Shown here: one piece after another, positions 1-10,735 of the stretch
Position numbering within the stretch: position 1 is the first letter of the stretch
Layout of the letters: every line of letters begins with the position of its first letter
Assembly: GCA_015499995.1 (NCBI GenBank)
Contig: JADNRV010000288.1
Span: 1 to 62,023, forward strand
DNA length: 62,023 nucleotides
Source of the DNA: Flammula alnicola
Taxonomy: Eukaryota > Basidiomycota > Agaricomycetes > Agaricales > Strophariaceae
Direction: 5' to 3'
The notes under the pieces: generated by a model
The model's database searches: none
The model's input: only the letters and a program-made list of their open reading frames with translations
What the model was told of the DNA's origin: nothing
Translations under genes and position numbers: made by a program

Positions 1-1799
1 AATGTTTTGAGTGGGAGTTCGCAGCAGAGGCCGGAGGAGTTTCAGGTCGGGTGTGCACATGTCTCTCAATGCCTGTATGAGAACTAGACCTCGACATTGC
101 AAATTTTTCATGCGTTGCTTCCCGCTCCCGTTCAATACGTTCAGAGACCTCTTTATCGCGGCTGCTGACATCGACAGGCCTAGAATGCAGTCAGCACAAA
201 GTTACATGTGGAGCAAAAATCTTTCTCACCTTGCTGCACCAAATGGATTGGCTCTGGAACTTCCGGAAGTGGGAGGGGTAGGTCCCATTTTCGGAGAAGA
301 AAGAGGACTGGGGGAAACAGACGCAGTCCCGGACCTGGGCAATAACTCCAACTTCCTGCGAGCTAGCTGTGGCGTTGGAGGTGTAGAGCTACTAGCTTCA
401 GTACGTCGAACGAATAAGTCAGCGTTGCGAGAATACGGGACCAGTTTAAGAACCTTACGTGATACACTGCTGCGCGCAGTGCCAGAAGATTTTGCTGGAC
501 GAGTAGAAGTTCTCCAATCGCCTTCATCGCTGGGGGGTTCCCTGGGAGGTCCCATATCGCTCCTGATGCGATTATAAGTGGATTTTCCCGGAATTTCGTC
601 ATTCAATCCGTTTGCCGAAGGTTTGAATTTGCCACCAATTGCCCAGGTTTCTTCCTTGTCCGCTACCCCGACCTGGCTTTCAGGAGTGATGAAGCCAGAC
701 CCCTTGCGCTTGAAAGGAGGAGCTTCGCCTTCCGAAACTCGCTGCGGTCGACTGGAACGCCAATGATCAATATTATCAGAAGCGCTCGAAATCTGTCGAT
801 CGACACGGTCGCCAGATGGCCCATCGAAGCGACGGCGGGAAGAATCCCGAGAGTTGGGGAGGTCGGGAAGAGGTCCTTCACGGCGCCATGGATTATCAAA
901 CTTGGCACTGTCCTCAGATGCTCCGCCAAAGCCACCACGTTCCTTGGCTTCAAGACCTTTAGATAATTGTGGAGAAGGGAGCTGATGAGGAACATACGTG
1001 GTTCAGCAACACTAACTCGCACGGTCCTTCCAGAAAAATTCTAGTGAAATGCGTGAGGAGATGCTGTTAGGAGAAAAGGTAAAACAACTCGGGATCTTAC
1101 CGTGCCGCTTTTCGCGAGACCCTCTTTCAGCCCTTCGAGATCCTCGAACTCTACGTAACCAAACCCTTTTGGCTTTTCATCCTTATCCTTGATTATTTTA
1201 ACGGACTTGGACTTATAAAACATGAGAAAATGATGGCGGACAGGAGAGAATGAAACACTAACATACTTTGATACCAGAAAAAAACTGCTCCAGCTCGGCC
1301 TCCGTCAGGTCGAATGCCAGGTTTCCCACAAACGCGGTATACGGGGGCTGGGTCGGTAAAGGAATATCCTCCCGTGGAGGGCCACTCTGACGATCCGCTA
1401 AGAATGAGACATGGCAATCAGAAAAGGGGTCGTGATGAGGCAGAGAGCACTGACGTCGTGAACTCAGATAATCGTCACCTCGTCGGCCGAACCGATCTCC
1501 AGTTTGCTCTTCATCGATCCTCGCAGCTGCTGGATGGAAAAGAGATCATGTCTAGACGAGAGCAAAATATCCCGTATTAAACTACTCACGAGCGTTAGGA
1601 AGGGATTCCATCTCATCTGCCCATGATCCCAATGCTAAAGAGACTATCCGTAAGCAAAAATTAGTGGTAGACAAAATCCTCTCAGTACGTACTGCTATCC
1701 CCGAGAAACTCGTTCAACGATATTTTTTTTGCTTTCTTTGGAGCTGCAAAGGGATACGTTAGAATTGTACAGCAGAGCCAACGTTTAAAACAAACCCAT
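1..1799 (-). CDS. TIF3: Translation initiation factor eIF4B (Tif3-like), 3' end cut by window edge
   Basis: RNA-binding factor that supports eIF4A helicase activity and ribosome loading on mRNA in the cytoplasm. Ten exons can be placed, and the reading phase agrees at every junction: 1796-1799, 1693-1743, 1590-1634, 1455-1529, 1267-1397, 1101-1211, 998-1040, 459-947, 230-395 and 1-179. The first exon is only ATGG. The N-terminus (KKAKKISLNEFLGDS) and WADEMESLP are eIF4B hallmarks. A single RRM follows, with RNP2 near AFVGNLAF and RNP1 as KGFGYVEF; then comes AEPPKERGGFG and the FDNPWRREGPLPDLP segment. The tail is Ser/Pro-rich and charged (RRKLELLPRSG, SSRDKEVSERIERERE). About 430 residues are visible and no stop is reached. 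The acceptor at 1211/1212 is the least certain. Family assignment is firm; the symbol follows yeast. Confidence 0.93.
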
Positions 1800-1959
1800 G
1801 ATGTTTAATTCTGAGAGATGAAGGTTCGCCGTGTAGATAGTGAAATTTCGGTTTGCTTTGTGTTAGTTTGGCTGTGGCGTGAGGTACCGGGTTAAAGCAT
1901 ATCACGTGAGCAGACTGTTCCCAACCCGTGCTCGGATTCCTTTTCCGACGAACCATCTA
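1800..1959. promoter_or_regulatory. Divergent intergenic promoter between eIF4B and HisRS
   Basis: The two start codons (ATG on minus at 1799, ATG on plus at 1960) are 160 bp apart, head to head, so both promoters must sit here or overlap the first exons. No TATA box is obvious. Two translation genes sharing a promoter region could be co-expressed, but that is inference from layout only. Confidence 0.6.
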
Positions 1960-4458
1960 ATGATCCTCAGAGCTTTCTCTTCACCATCACCTGTCTCTAC
2001 AACCATCAGTTTCATCCTCGTTACTAGACGCACAGCACATACCCTTTGTATCGAGTCACACTCGCGTGCCAAAATATCCTTCATCAGATCCACATACAAC
2101 CCATCTTCCTCATCTCCTCGCTCAATCCACACCCAACTGACCTCTCCTACACAATCAGCATCGATCGCACGCACGATGCTATCCCCCTCGACCCCCGTGG
2201 ACATCGTCGACCTCGAGGCGCAAATCACCGCGGAGACGGCGCGGTTCAACGAACTCCGGCTCTCAGGTGCACCGCTGGACGAGTCGAGAAAGACGCTGTC
2301 GGAGCTGAAAAAGACGCTGGCGATGGCGAGCAAGGCGGGGAAGGAGAACAAGGAGAAGAAAGATGGTGCTGCTGCTGCAGGGGCCGACGCGGATAAGGCC
2401 AAGGCGGGTGCACCGCAAAAGAAAAAGGAACGGCTTTTGTTAAAAACTGCCAAGGTTCGCCTTTCTGTGGTCTCGGATACAGGATACTAACGACTTGCGA
2501 CCTGCGGCCAGGGTACTCGGGACTACGGCCCCGCCGAGATGTTCTGCCGTGCGCACATCGAGCGCATCGTCCGAGAGTGCTTCACGACATTCGGGGGCGC
2601 CTGCCTCGACACGCCCGTGTTCGAGCGCAAAGACGTACTGACGGACAAGTACGGCGAGGACGCGAAGCTAATCTTCGACCTCATGGACCAGGGCGGCGAG
2701 CAGCTGGCGCTCAGGTACGACCACACGGTGCCGCTGGCCCGGTACCTGGCGATGAACGGCGGCACGGTGACGCAGAGCAAGCTGTGGCAGATCGGCAAGG
2801 TGTATAGGCGGGACCAGCCAGTGATGAGTAAGGGGCGGATGAGGGAGTTTATGCAGGCTGTGAGTTCGTCTTTGGGGTGCAATTGCAAGCTGATGAACGG
2901 TGTTTTTTTTTTCTAGGACTTTGATATCACTGGCACATGGGATCCTATGATCCCCGACGCCGAGCTTCTCAGCCTGCTCTGCACTATCCTCTCCAAGCTC
3001 GACGTCGGCGAATTCACGATCAAGGTTCCTTTTCTCTCTTCTCCTACGTGCTGCTCATCTCATTTTTTTTCCAATCACGTGCGCAGCTCAACCACCGCAA
3101 AATCCTCGACGGCATTTTCGAAGTATGCGGTGTCCCAAGCGAGAAAATCCGTAGCATCTCCTCGGCGGTGGACAAAATGGACAAGGTACAGTCTTTGCCC
3201 CTCGTTCCTAAGTATCCTAATGTGACTCATTTTCATCGCAGCTTCCATGGTCAGAAGTGAAGAAGGAAATGACGGAAGAAAAGGGCCTCGACGCCGCTAT
3301 CGCCGATAAGATTGGCGAGTATGTCAAGCACAAAGGTACGTATCTCCGTTTCTCGTGTTTTGTTGGAACTTACCCACTCACTCACTAAGGTGGGCCGGAG
3401 CTGCTCGCGCAGCTGGAAGCCGACACGACGCTGACGGCGAACAAGAGCGCCAAGCAGGGGCTCAGCGACATGGGGATCCTGTTCACGCTTCTCCAGGCAT
3501 ACAACGTCACTGACAAGGTCTGTCTCTCTGTCTCTGTGTGGTGAAGATACTAATTCCTTCCCTGTACATGGCTAGGTCTCATTCGACCTGTCCCTCGCGC
3601 GCGGGCTGGACTACTACACGGGCATCATTTACGAGGCGATCGTTGAGGCGAGCGCGCCACCGGGGTTCAAAGGCGCCGACGCCCTGGCGGCTCCTGCTGA
3701 CCCAACTACACCCGCACCTGCACCTGCGGAAAGAGGGAAAAAAGAGAGAAAACCCACCACCGTGCCCGACAACGACGACGGCGAGAAAGAGATCGACGAG
3801 TCGCAGGTCGGCGTCGGCTCCATCGCTGCTGGGGGGCGGTACGACGGCCTCGTCGGGGCGTTCCTCGCGGGTGCCGCGGGTGCGGACCCCGCGTCGAAGG
3901 AGGGCAGGAAGGCGATGGGCCCTGGGGGCGGGATCCCGTGTGTCGGCGTGAGCATCGGCATGGACCGCGTGTTCGCGCTGGTGTGGCCGCGCTGGATCGA
4001 GCGGGGCGGGCGGACGAAGGAGACTATGGTTTTTGTGCTGAGTGCGGGGGACGGGCTGTTGAAGGAACGGGTGGGGCTGGTCAGCGAGTTGCGGGCGGCA
4101 GGGATCAAGGTTCGTCTGTTTTTTTTTCGGAACCATGAACGAAGGAATGAATAACTTGGCTGACCTCGAACCCTGAACCCGTGCTGCGCAGACTGACTTC
4201 CTCGCAAAGGCGAAACCGAAGCTCCCCGCGCAGTTCGCGGCGGGGGAGAAGGACGAGGTGCCGTTTGCCGTGATACTGGGCACGGACGAGCTCGCGGCGG
4301 GGCTCGTGACGGTGAAGCAGCAGCAGTGGGAGATCGTGGACGGGAGGAAGGTGAAGATCGAGAGCACGGACAAGGGCACGCAGGTGCGACGCGCGGAGCT
4401 GGTGGAGTGGATCAAGGCGACGGAGACGTGGAGGGCCTGGAGTGCGTCGATGTGGTGA
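1960..4458 (+). CDS. HTS1: Histidyl-tRNA synthetase, probably dual mitochondrial/cytosolic
   Basis: Class II synthetase that charges tRNA-His. Eight exons with consistent phase: 1960-2454, 2512-2859, 2917-3024, 3087-3185, 3242-3335, 3390-3517, 3576-4109 and 4192-4458 (TGA). Visible motifs: [22 protein letters not shown], motif 2 [11 protein letters not shown], His[10 protein letters not shown], HisB GGRYDGLV and motif 3 GVSIGMDRV, then a C-terminal anticodon-binding domain ([19 protein letters not shown]). An N-terminal WHEP-like helix ([15 protein letters not shown]) precedes a Lys-rich linker. Starting at ATG 2176 gives about 618 residues. Starting at ATG 1960 adds 72 residues rich in Arg and Ser with few acids, resembling a mitochondrial presequence, as in yeast HTS1. 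An acidic Ala/Pro-rich insert lies between HisA and HisB. The gene looks intact. Confidence 0.95.
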
Positions 4459-4493
4459 TGGCGACTGGAAATGATTATACCGCGTGTTCGATG

Positions 4494-5031
4494 TAGTCTC
4501 GTACCAGTCTCTCTTAACGATCCATTTTGGGATATCTCGCAAGAGAGTCTGGGACACAACCAACCAGATAACCGGGACCTTCTCTTACAACTTTCGACGG
4601 TTTATTGCCTACCCCACCTCGTTTTTGAATAATTTTTTTTGCTGGTAATTTATATGATGTTCGTGAAAGGCTACCTCGCCCTTTACAATTTCAAATCCAT
4701 TGTACATTCGTTCGTAAATGCCCTCAATCTAAAGACGCTTTTTGGCAGTGGCTGTGCCATCAGCCTTTACCCTAATATCTCTCGATATCTTTTGCACCTC
4801 CCCAAGCCTTCAGGAAACCTATTTGAGTATCTAGGATTATTTAAGAGCTCTAACAGAGAATGCTATGAAATTTCAGTGATGAAATTCGGTCAACTTCCAA
4901 TGAAAAACGGTGGAAGACCCACTACCAGCCAAATTTGTAAGTGAATGTCCCGGTTATCTGGTTGGAAGTGTCCCAGACTCTCTTGACAGGCCCGCCAAAT
5001 TGGGACTGTTAAGAGAGCTGGTCCGAGACTA
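4494..5031. mobile_element. MITE, probably Mutator-like, 538 bp
   Basis: Long terminal inverted repeats of roughly 85-90 bp start with TAGTCTCG at 4494 and end as its complement at 5031. They share blocks such as ACCAG, CTCTTAAC and AAGAGAGTCTGGGACAC. The perfect 9-bp repeat TGTTCGATG flanks both ends (4485-4493 and 5032-5040). Long TIRs with a 9-bp duplication fit Mutator-like elements. There is no transposase gene inside; the 101-residue open frame is not protein-like. The element sits 36 bp after the HisRS stop codon, so it probably lies in that gene's 3' UTR or terminator. Confidence 0.8.
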
Positions 5032-5117
5032 TGTTCGATGAAGATTTTGCTGAAGATATAGATTTGATTTTTTTTATCCATATCGAGTTTAAAGGAAATT
5101 TACCCAAGTCCAATGAC

Positions 5118-6026
5118 AGCTACATGCAAAACCCTAGGCTCATTTCAAAATCTCATGACATGCGCCCATGTTTGTGTAAACAACCGCTTTTGGTAGCCTG
5201 AATGTGTCATTGTTTTGAGTGGAGTGGCGTGCAAACAGCAGCTGCACACAATCAATGACACAACGTGGACCTCTTGCAGTGTAGGCTGTAGCGCGCGGAA
5301 GTCTGGGCCATATTGCTTAAGGTCTGTCCGGCAACGAAAATGCGGTCGCATTTTCATTTTGATGGCATCCGCATTATTCTCACAACCCCCAAAATGGTAT
5401 AGGTGAGTAATTTCTGTTTTAGACTGTGACAGGCCCAACTAGGCACAGTTATGTGTAGGTTACCGACACAGCGATAATGATGCCCGACGGGTGCTCTTCG
5501 TCGTCCGCCTCTCATCCCCGCCACTTGACTGAGACCTCATGTGTGTACAGTGAGAGGGATTTAAGTACAAAAAATGTTTCATTTTATACTTCAAGCATGA
5601 ATAGAAAGGCGTGCCAGATTTTCCTGAAGAAGCACACTGTTGGGGCATGCTCGCTGTTGCCAACAATGAGCTCGACATGAGCTTGGGGACATGGTGACGT
5701 GGCATCTTGGACATCCCGACGTGGTACCCGATTAACGATTTAGTAATATTTATTACCTGTGGGAATAATACCAAATGCCATCAAACTGAAAATGCGATGA
5801 GAATGCGACCGCATTTTCGTTGCCGGACAGACCCTTACAAATCTCCCCTTTCCCGCCTCTTTTTGGGTCTTTTTCTTCTTTGGGAACCCCAGTACTTTGG
5901 CGGGAAAACCGAAAAGAAGACTTCATCACAGGGTGTGACCTCTCGTGCTACTAAAAGCGGTTGTTTACACAAACATGGGCACATGTCGTGAGATTTTGAA
6001 ATGAGCCTAGGGTTTTGCATGTAGCT
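5118..6026. mobile_element. Inverted-repeat element, about 0.9 kb, host of a nested MITE
   Basis: The arms 5118-5192 and 5952-6026 are near-perfect inverted copies of about 75 bp starting AGCTACATGCAAAACCC. No target duplication is visible at the outer edges (CCAATGAC against GGAAAGGT), so the true ends may differ. No coding content is recognised. Sequence between this element and the MITE to its left (5041-5117) shows nothing. Confidence 0.55.
5320..5834. mobile_element. Nested MITE, TTA duplication, Harbinger- or mariner-like
   Basis: A second inverted repeat of about 70 bp (start GGTCTGTCCGGCAACG at 5321, complement ending 5833) lies inside the previous element. TTA occurs on both flanks (5317-5319 and 5835-5837). 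A TTA duplication with G-rich TIRs suggests PIF/Harbinger; a TA duplication would instead suggest Tc1/mariner. Non-coding, 515 bp. The right arm carries a short insertion relative to the left. Confidence 0.5.
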
Positions 6027-6469
6027 GGAAAGGTAACAATGGGGTCTGGCAATTCCTTGGTAATTCAAACTCAGACTCACCACTGTTGAAATGGCCCTCC
6101 TGTGTATCTTCACACCACAACAGATAGAGAATAGTTTCAGAATATACAGAAACCCAGAACTCCATATTTTCAGAAAGTTCCATATTTTGAGTCCATTGTC
6201 TGCCTGTCCACATGTCCAAACAGGTGGCTGACAAATTTCAGTTAGTCTCGACACTTGGGAAGATTGTGGCTGTGCCAACCCATTTCAGCACAGCCTGCAG
6301 GAGGAAAATATCCGGCAATCACACAGTCTCAATTGAGTTGGGAAAAAATACTTGTCATCAATTTTTACTAATTTACACAGAGCCATAGATATTTGTCCCT
6401 TCGTCCCCAAGTAGACTGGGTTTGAGTCTAAATTTCAGTAAAGCCTGCAAAATCACCTCTCATGATCAA
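6027..6469. other. No recognised feature
   Basis: Non-coding, AT-biased sequence. No gene, RNA gene or clear repeat was seen. Confidence 0.5.
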
Positions 6470-6858
6470 TGTAAAGTTACGAGCACAGGTGAGTAACTCA
6501 GACGGACACGAGAACGTGTAACGGCTGTATTTCACCTAAAGTTATGAGCACAGATGAGTAACTAAGGAGAAATATTAGTCTACATTTAATAAAGGTAAGG
6601 TAGAAGAATACTGACCTCAGATGGACACGAGAATGTGTAACGGCTGAGGTGCAGTGAAAAAGCACTACAAAGATATCTGCATGCGGGAAGTCCCGCGTGC
6701 GATTGCGTGCTAGTGAGTATGGTATGGGAGTAAGCGGTCTGGAGAGAGTAGTCTACGTGAGTGGCTATCGATCGTAGGATGCGTGCGTTAAATAGATAAG
6801 TACAGTATAGTAAGGAATGAAAAGAAAATGAATAGAAACATGCCCGTTTACACCAACA
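6470..6858 (-). repeat. Probable 3' LTR of the copia fragment
   Basis: On the minus strand a purine run (AGGGGAG) is followed directly by TGTTGGTGTAAACGGGC at 6858, the usual tract-then-LTR junction after a copia pol gene. The other end is placed at ACA (6470) by TG...CA logic. A short block near GGACACGAGAA is repeated at about 6500 and 6625. No second LTR is present to confirm the boundaries. Confidence 0.4.
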
Positions 6859-8250
6859 CTCCCCTAAACTGCATGACTCTCCCCAGTCAAACAAACAGAG
6901 TGCATGTGCTTGATCTTCAGTGGCTGCATGGGGCAATGGCTTGGTGAGGATGTCGGCTAGGTTGTCCGCTGATGGTACGTGTATCACATGTACATCACCT
7001 TCGCTGACTCGCTCTCGAATGTAGTGGTATCGTATGTGGATGTGTTTTGCTTTCTTGTGACCCTTCTTACTTTCCGTGAGTGAAATCGATCCAGTGTTGT
7101 CATTGTAGAGGATTGCAGGTGCTTCCTGCTCGAGACCTGCCTCCCACATGAAAGAGTACATCCATACTGCCTGTTGGCATGCTCGACTCATCGCCATGTA
7201 CTCGGCTTCCATTGTCGATAGGGCAACCGTGTCCTGGCATTTCGAACTCCACAAAACTGGTCCTCCAGCCATCATGAAGATATAAGCACCCGTGGATTGT
7301 CCAGTGTCGAGTAGATCACCAGCGTAATCGGTGTCAACATATCCCACGGGTTTAAGGCCATCCTGGGTGCCTCAGTGGTATGTGAGTTTGTAGTGCAGTG
7401 TTGCTTTGATATATGCGAGGACGTGCATCATCGCCTTCCAATGAGCTGGGCCTGGATTGACTTGGAAACACGCGAGAAGGTTGACAGCAAATGATAAATC
7501 TGGGTGAGTCGCCACTTGAGCCCACATGATGCTTCCTAGAACCTCGCGGTATGGCTTATCTGCCATGAAAGCCTTGTGTTCTTCTGAAGTTGTGCAGTCG
7601 TCCAGGGTTAGCTCGATTCCTGAAGGGAGTGGTGTATATTTCAGGTTGCAGTTTGACATGCCAAATCGCTTGAGGATCCTCTCGAAATATGGTCATTGGG
7701 ATAGTGTGATTGCGCCTGTCATCTCGTCCCTCTGCATACTCATCCCAAGGATGAACCTTCCCTTTCCTTCCTCTTCCACTCTCTTTATCTTATATGCGCC
7801 TTCCATCTTGCTGATTGCCTTTATCACTTCTTTCTTCGATGGTGAGCCTCCAATAACATTGTCGGTATAGGTAACATTCAAGGTATATTGTCCATCGACA
7901 ACTCGGTGTCAGACGCACAGATCGGCGAGTGACTGATAGTAGCCTAGAGCATTGTAGGTACCTGATAGCTCCTCCTCCCAGTCATGCGCACCCGTCATCA
8001 TGCCGTAGACAGTTTTGTTAGCCCGGTAGACCAAATTCTCCTCCCCTGGTGTAATGAAACCGGGTGCCTGAGCAGTGTAGGCTTCGAATTTATTGACGCT
8101 GTTCAGGTACACTGCGACGAAATCGATTTGCCAAAGTTGCAATCTGAGGTGGGAAATAATCGCGACACACATACACATCGATTCCAACCGAGCAACGGAT
8201 GTGTACATTTGGTTGAAATCCACACCAGGAATTTGATTGAAGCCTTGCGC
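6859..8250 (-). pseudogene. Ty1/copia pol fragment (RT C-terminal half and RNase H), broken
   Basis: Copy-and-paste retrotransposon polymerase remnant. In order on the minus strand: RT start VLAQGFNQIPGVDF (8250 downward), the RVT_2 stretch ending QAPGF, an active-site-like YTDNVIGGS (the usual YVDD is degraded), the connection region (LGSIMWAQVATHPDLSFAV), then copia RNase H with ALSTMEAEYMA and the tail NLADILTKPLP. Several stops and frame changes interrupt it. The 5' part (gag, protease, integrase) is missing because the fragment ends exactly at the TIR element starting at 8251, and nothing copia-like resumes beyond 9388. The element is dead. Confidence 0.85.
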
Positions 8251-9388
8251 CAGTACTTTACCCTCCTCCACCTATTCCTGGTGGACTCCATGGACTCCGC
8301 ATAAAATTGGTGGAGTCCATATGGAATCAGAAAAAAATGGTACGACTCCACTATGAAGAAGTGGAGTCCATATGGACTCCACCTGGACTCCACATAGAAT
8401 CTGGTGGAGTCCACATGGAGTCCACCTGGAGTCCGGTGGAATCCACATGGACTCCATATAAACTCCGGATGGACTCCATATGGAGTCCACAAATGACGCA
8501 ACTTCAACTGGTGGACTTAGACAAAACTCAGAAAAAAAATATCACCAAAAAGTTTGCATTCAACAGTAATTGAACCCAGAGCTTTCAGAAAGCCATTAGA
8601 ACAAACCATTTAACCACTGCACCAGAGAACCTTGTCTAACCAAGCAAAAAAAGCGCCCTATATACCTCCTTTTCTCTAATATATCTATTTATTTTGTGAC
8701 ATTAGTCACAAGATTCAGGGTCAAGTGGGGTACCATCAGATTCAGAAATTTAAGGAGATTCTAGATACACATGCACCAGGTTATGTCAGCATGATATATT
8801 GCTTTATTTGGCTGGTCCCAGGTACCGTGGGAACTTTTTCCCCAAAGAAGGTAGTTATAGAGCCTGCTTCCAGAACCCTGAATATGCAACAATTATATTG
8901 ATAGGTGCTTTGGTTGGTGAGAAAAATGCAAAATACTCTACCGAACGCGAGTCTTTTGAAATTTGCACCTGCCAAATATGGAATTTCTTGATTATAAATA
9001 GGTTCCACTGTGTCACTTTGATGTCATTTTATGTAATAGTATGTAATTTTCACATTGTTCCTAAAACAACAGGTATTTCCACAAAAGGAAATCACGAGAC
9101 TCTTGTTGGACCACCTGGACTCCTGTTGGACTCCATCTGAACTCCTGTTGGACTCCATCTGAACTCCTGGTACTCCTGTTCCACTATAAAACCAGCAGAC
9201 TCCAGGGACTCCATATGGACTCTCCGGAGTTTGTCAGGACTCCATCTGGACTCCTGGTGGAGTCCAGCATAAAATTTGGCAGGGCTGTCAGCCAAAAAAA
9301 AGCACACATGGACTCCACATGGACTACTCCACTCCGCCGGAGTCCATCCAGAGTCCACCAGGAATAGATGGGGGAGGGTAAAGACCTC
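8251..9388. mobile_element. F-family TIR element, GGAGTCC subtype
   Basis: The ends are inverted: CAGTACTTTACCCTCC at 8251 and, from the right end on minus, GAGGTCTTTACCCTCC at 9388. Both run on into CTATTCCTGGTGGACTC. Both subterminal zones (8275-8495 and 9095-9355) are packed with TGGAGTCCA and TGGACTCC palindromes. No duplication is seen at the flanks, so the two ends may come from different copies. The centre (about 8560-9010) is homologous, inverted, to the centre of the element at 17129-18696, including a block near GGTACCGTGGGAACTTTTT and a tRNA-like module. No transposase gene is present. The superfamily cannot be fixed. Confidence 0.65.
8560..8632 (-). other. tRNA-derived (SINE-like) module
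   Basis: Read on minus, TGGTGCAGTGG fits a pol III A box, and GGTTCAATTAC at 8567-8577 is close to a B box. Spacing is near that of a tRNA, but stems are poor, so it is not a working tRNA gene. A second copy exists at 17771. Confidence 0.45.
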
Positions 9389-9709
9389 GTCCATAATGCC
9401 AAATAATGCTCCATTTGGTGTTGGGGGGGCTTGGCAGTGTTTATGTCAGCACTTTTTTTGAAGTGCTGATATAAACACTCAAATTTTAATTTATTATTTT
9501 AATTAAATAATTTAAGTCATGTAATTTAATATGTGAGACATAGAGGAGCATCTAGGATCTCGAAGCCTTCTGAAGGCTTCGAGATGGCGGGAATGATCAA
9601 GTCTATTATTAGATGCTACATATTGGATGATATCCGCATATTTCAGGCCAAATTTTGGCCTGAAGGATCGGCCTGAAACTCTATATAAACCACACAAGAA
9701 ACCGAAAAA
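9389..9709. repeat. Cluster of hairpins in AT-rich spacer
   Basis: At least three strong inverted repeats stand in a row: GTGTTTATGTCAGCACTT with its near-complement at 9439-9480; a perfect palindrome around GAAGCCTTC/GAAGGCTTC at 9556-9584; and CAGGCC...GGCCTG at 9645-9664. There is no coding sequence. It may be a remnant of small hairpin elements. Confidence 0.5.
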
Positions 9710-10218
9710 TGTTACGGTCGTCTGATTTCTTCTTATCTTATCTTATCTTTACCCGTGCTTAGATGTACGCCAGCTATACTGGACACTTTCTATTTCGGTA
9801 TGAGTACCTTCCCGGTCCCGGACTATTTATAGTTTCCATACTCATGCATCCTCGATGACACTATTATCATCGAGAGGACTCTCCTCTTTCCATCCTGACT
9901 CCTTCACATTCCTGACTCCATTCTAACGACTCTAAAGGAGTCACTTTATCATGGTCTGTGCACACTCAGAACTAGTATAAATATCGTAGACACACAACGA
10001 TGTACTTTAGCTAGTTCTTGAGAATCTTGACTTCGTTGTCTTGCCTCTCTCCTCGCCACGAATGTCTAAGCTCGTCGAGCCTCTAGACATGATCACTTAA
10101 GCTCATCCGAGCCTCTAAGTGCGAATGATCTGATCTAGACACCTCTTGACACGACTTTGGAATCACTGATTGCTTGACTTCGACGTTGCAATCATGTTGT
10201 TTCTTGCTAGTCGTAACA
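9710..10218 (+). repeat. 5' LTR of gypsy element G1
   Basis: Begins TGTTACG and ends CGTAACA (509 bp). TATAAATAT lies at 9976-9984. About 33 nt on, at 10009-10019, is AGCTAGTTCTT, the predicted RNA 5' end. No 3' LTR remains because the element is truncated at about 15036. Confidence 0.7.
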
Positions 10219-10230
10219 AAAGAACTAGCT
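10219..10230 (+). promoter_or_regulatory. G1 primer-binding site, self-priming type
   Basis: AAAGAACTAGCT directly follows the LTR. Eleven of its bases are the exact complement of the LTR segment 10009-10019, as in Tf1-type self-priming, rather than matching a tRNA 3' end that I recognise. Confidence 0.65.
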
Positions 10231-10735
10231 ACCATCCACTTCCACCACTATCTAGTGGTCGACTACCTCTTGAACCCCGACACTTGTCGCAGTAGGACTC
10301 CTCGGAGTCCGAGCCTGCACAATGCCTCTGAAACCCTCAGTAACTCGACCGACAGTAGCTTTGCAAGCTAGGTCACGAGTAACTTGATCAGCCACCCGAG
10401 AACAACTCCTTGTTGCAGCCACCCCTGAACCGTCCTCCCCCAGCATCCCATCCCGCGAGCCTACCAAGACCCTAGAAGAAGCAGCAGATCCATTATCCGC
10501 TAGCTTTTTCTCCACCTCTTCCAGAGCCAGAACTCCTGTCCAATTTCCCTCGTTCACGGACCTCAAAGACGAAGGTCTCCACAACCACCACGCACCTTCA
10601 GAACCTCCTCCTGACCCTCCTAGTTCTTCGGAAGAACTCTCCCCACCACCAGGGTGACAACCTTCGAGACAACCACAAGGTCCACCTCCACCTCCACCTC
10701 CCCCAAACCCCCCAGGTCAATAGACCGCTCCTCCC

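Noticed and set aside
3579..4559. 326-residue minus frame opposite HisRS
   Set aside because: Antisense shadow of HisRS exons 7-8, whose plus-strand motifs are unambiguous.
8243..9396. 8-bp duplication for the element at 8251
   Set aside because: Flanks CCTTGCGC and GTCCATAA differ, and copia sequence does not resume on the right; the element may be a recombinant.
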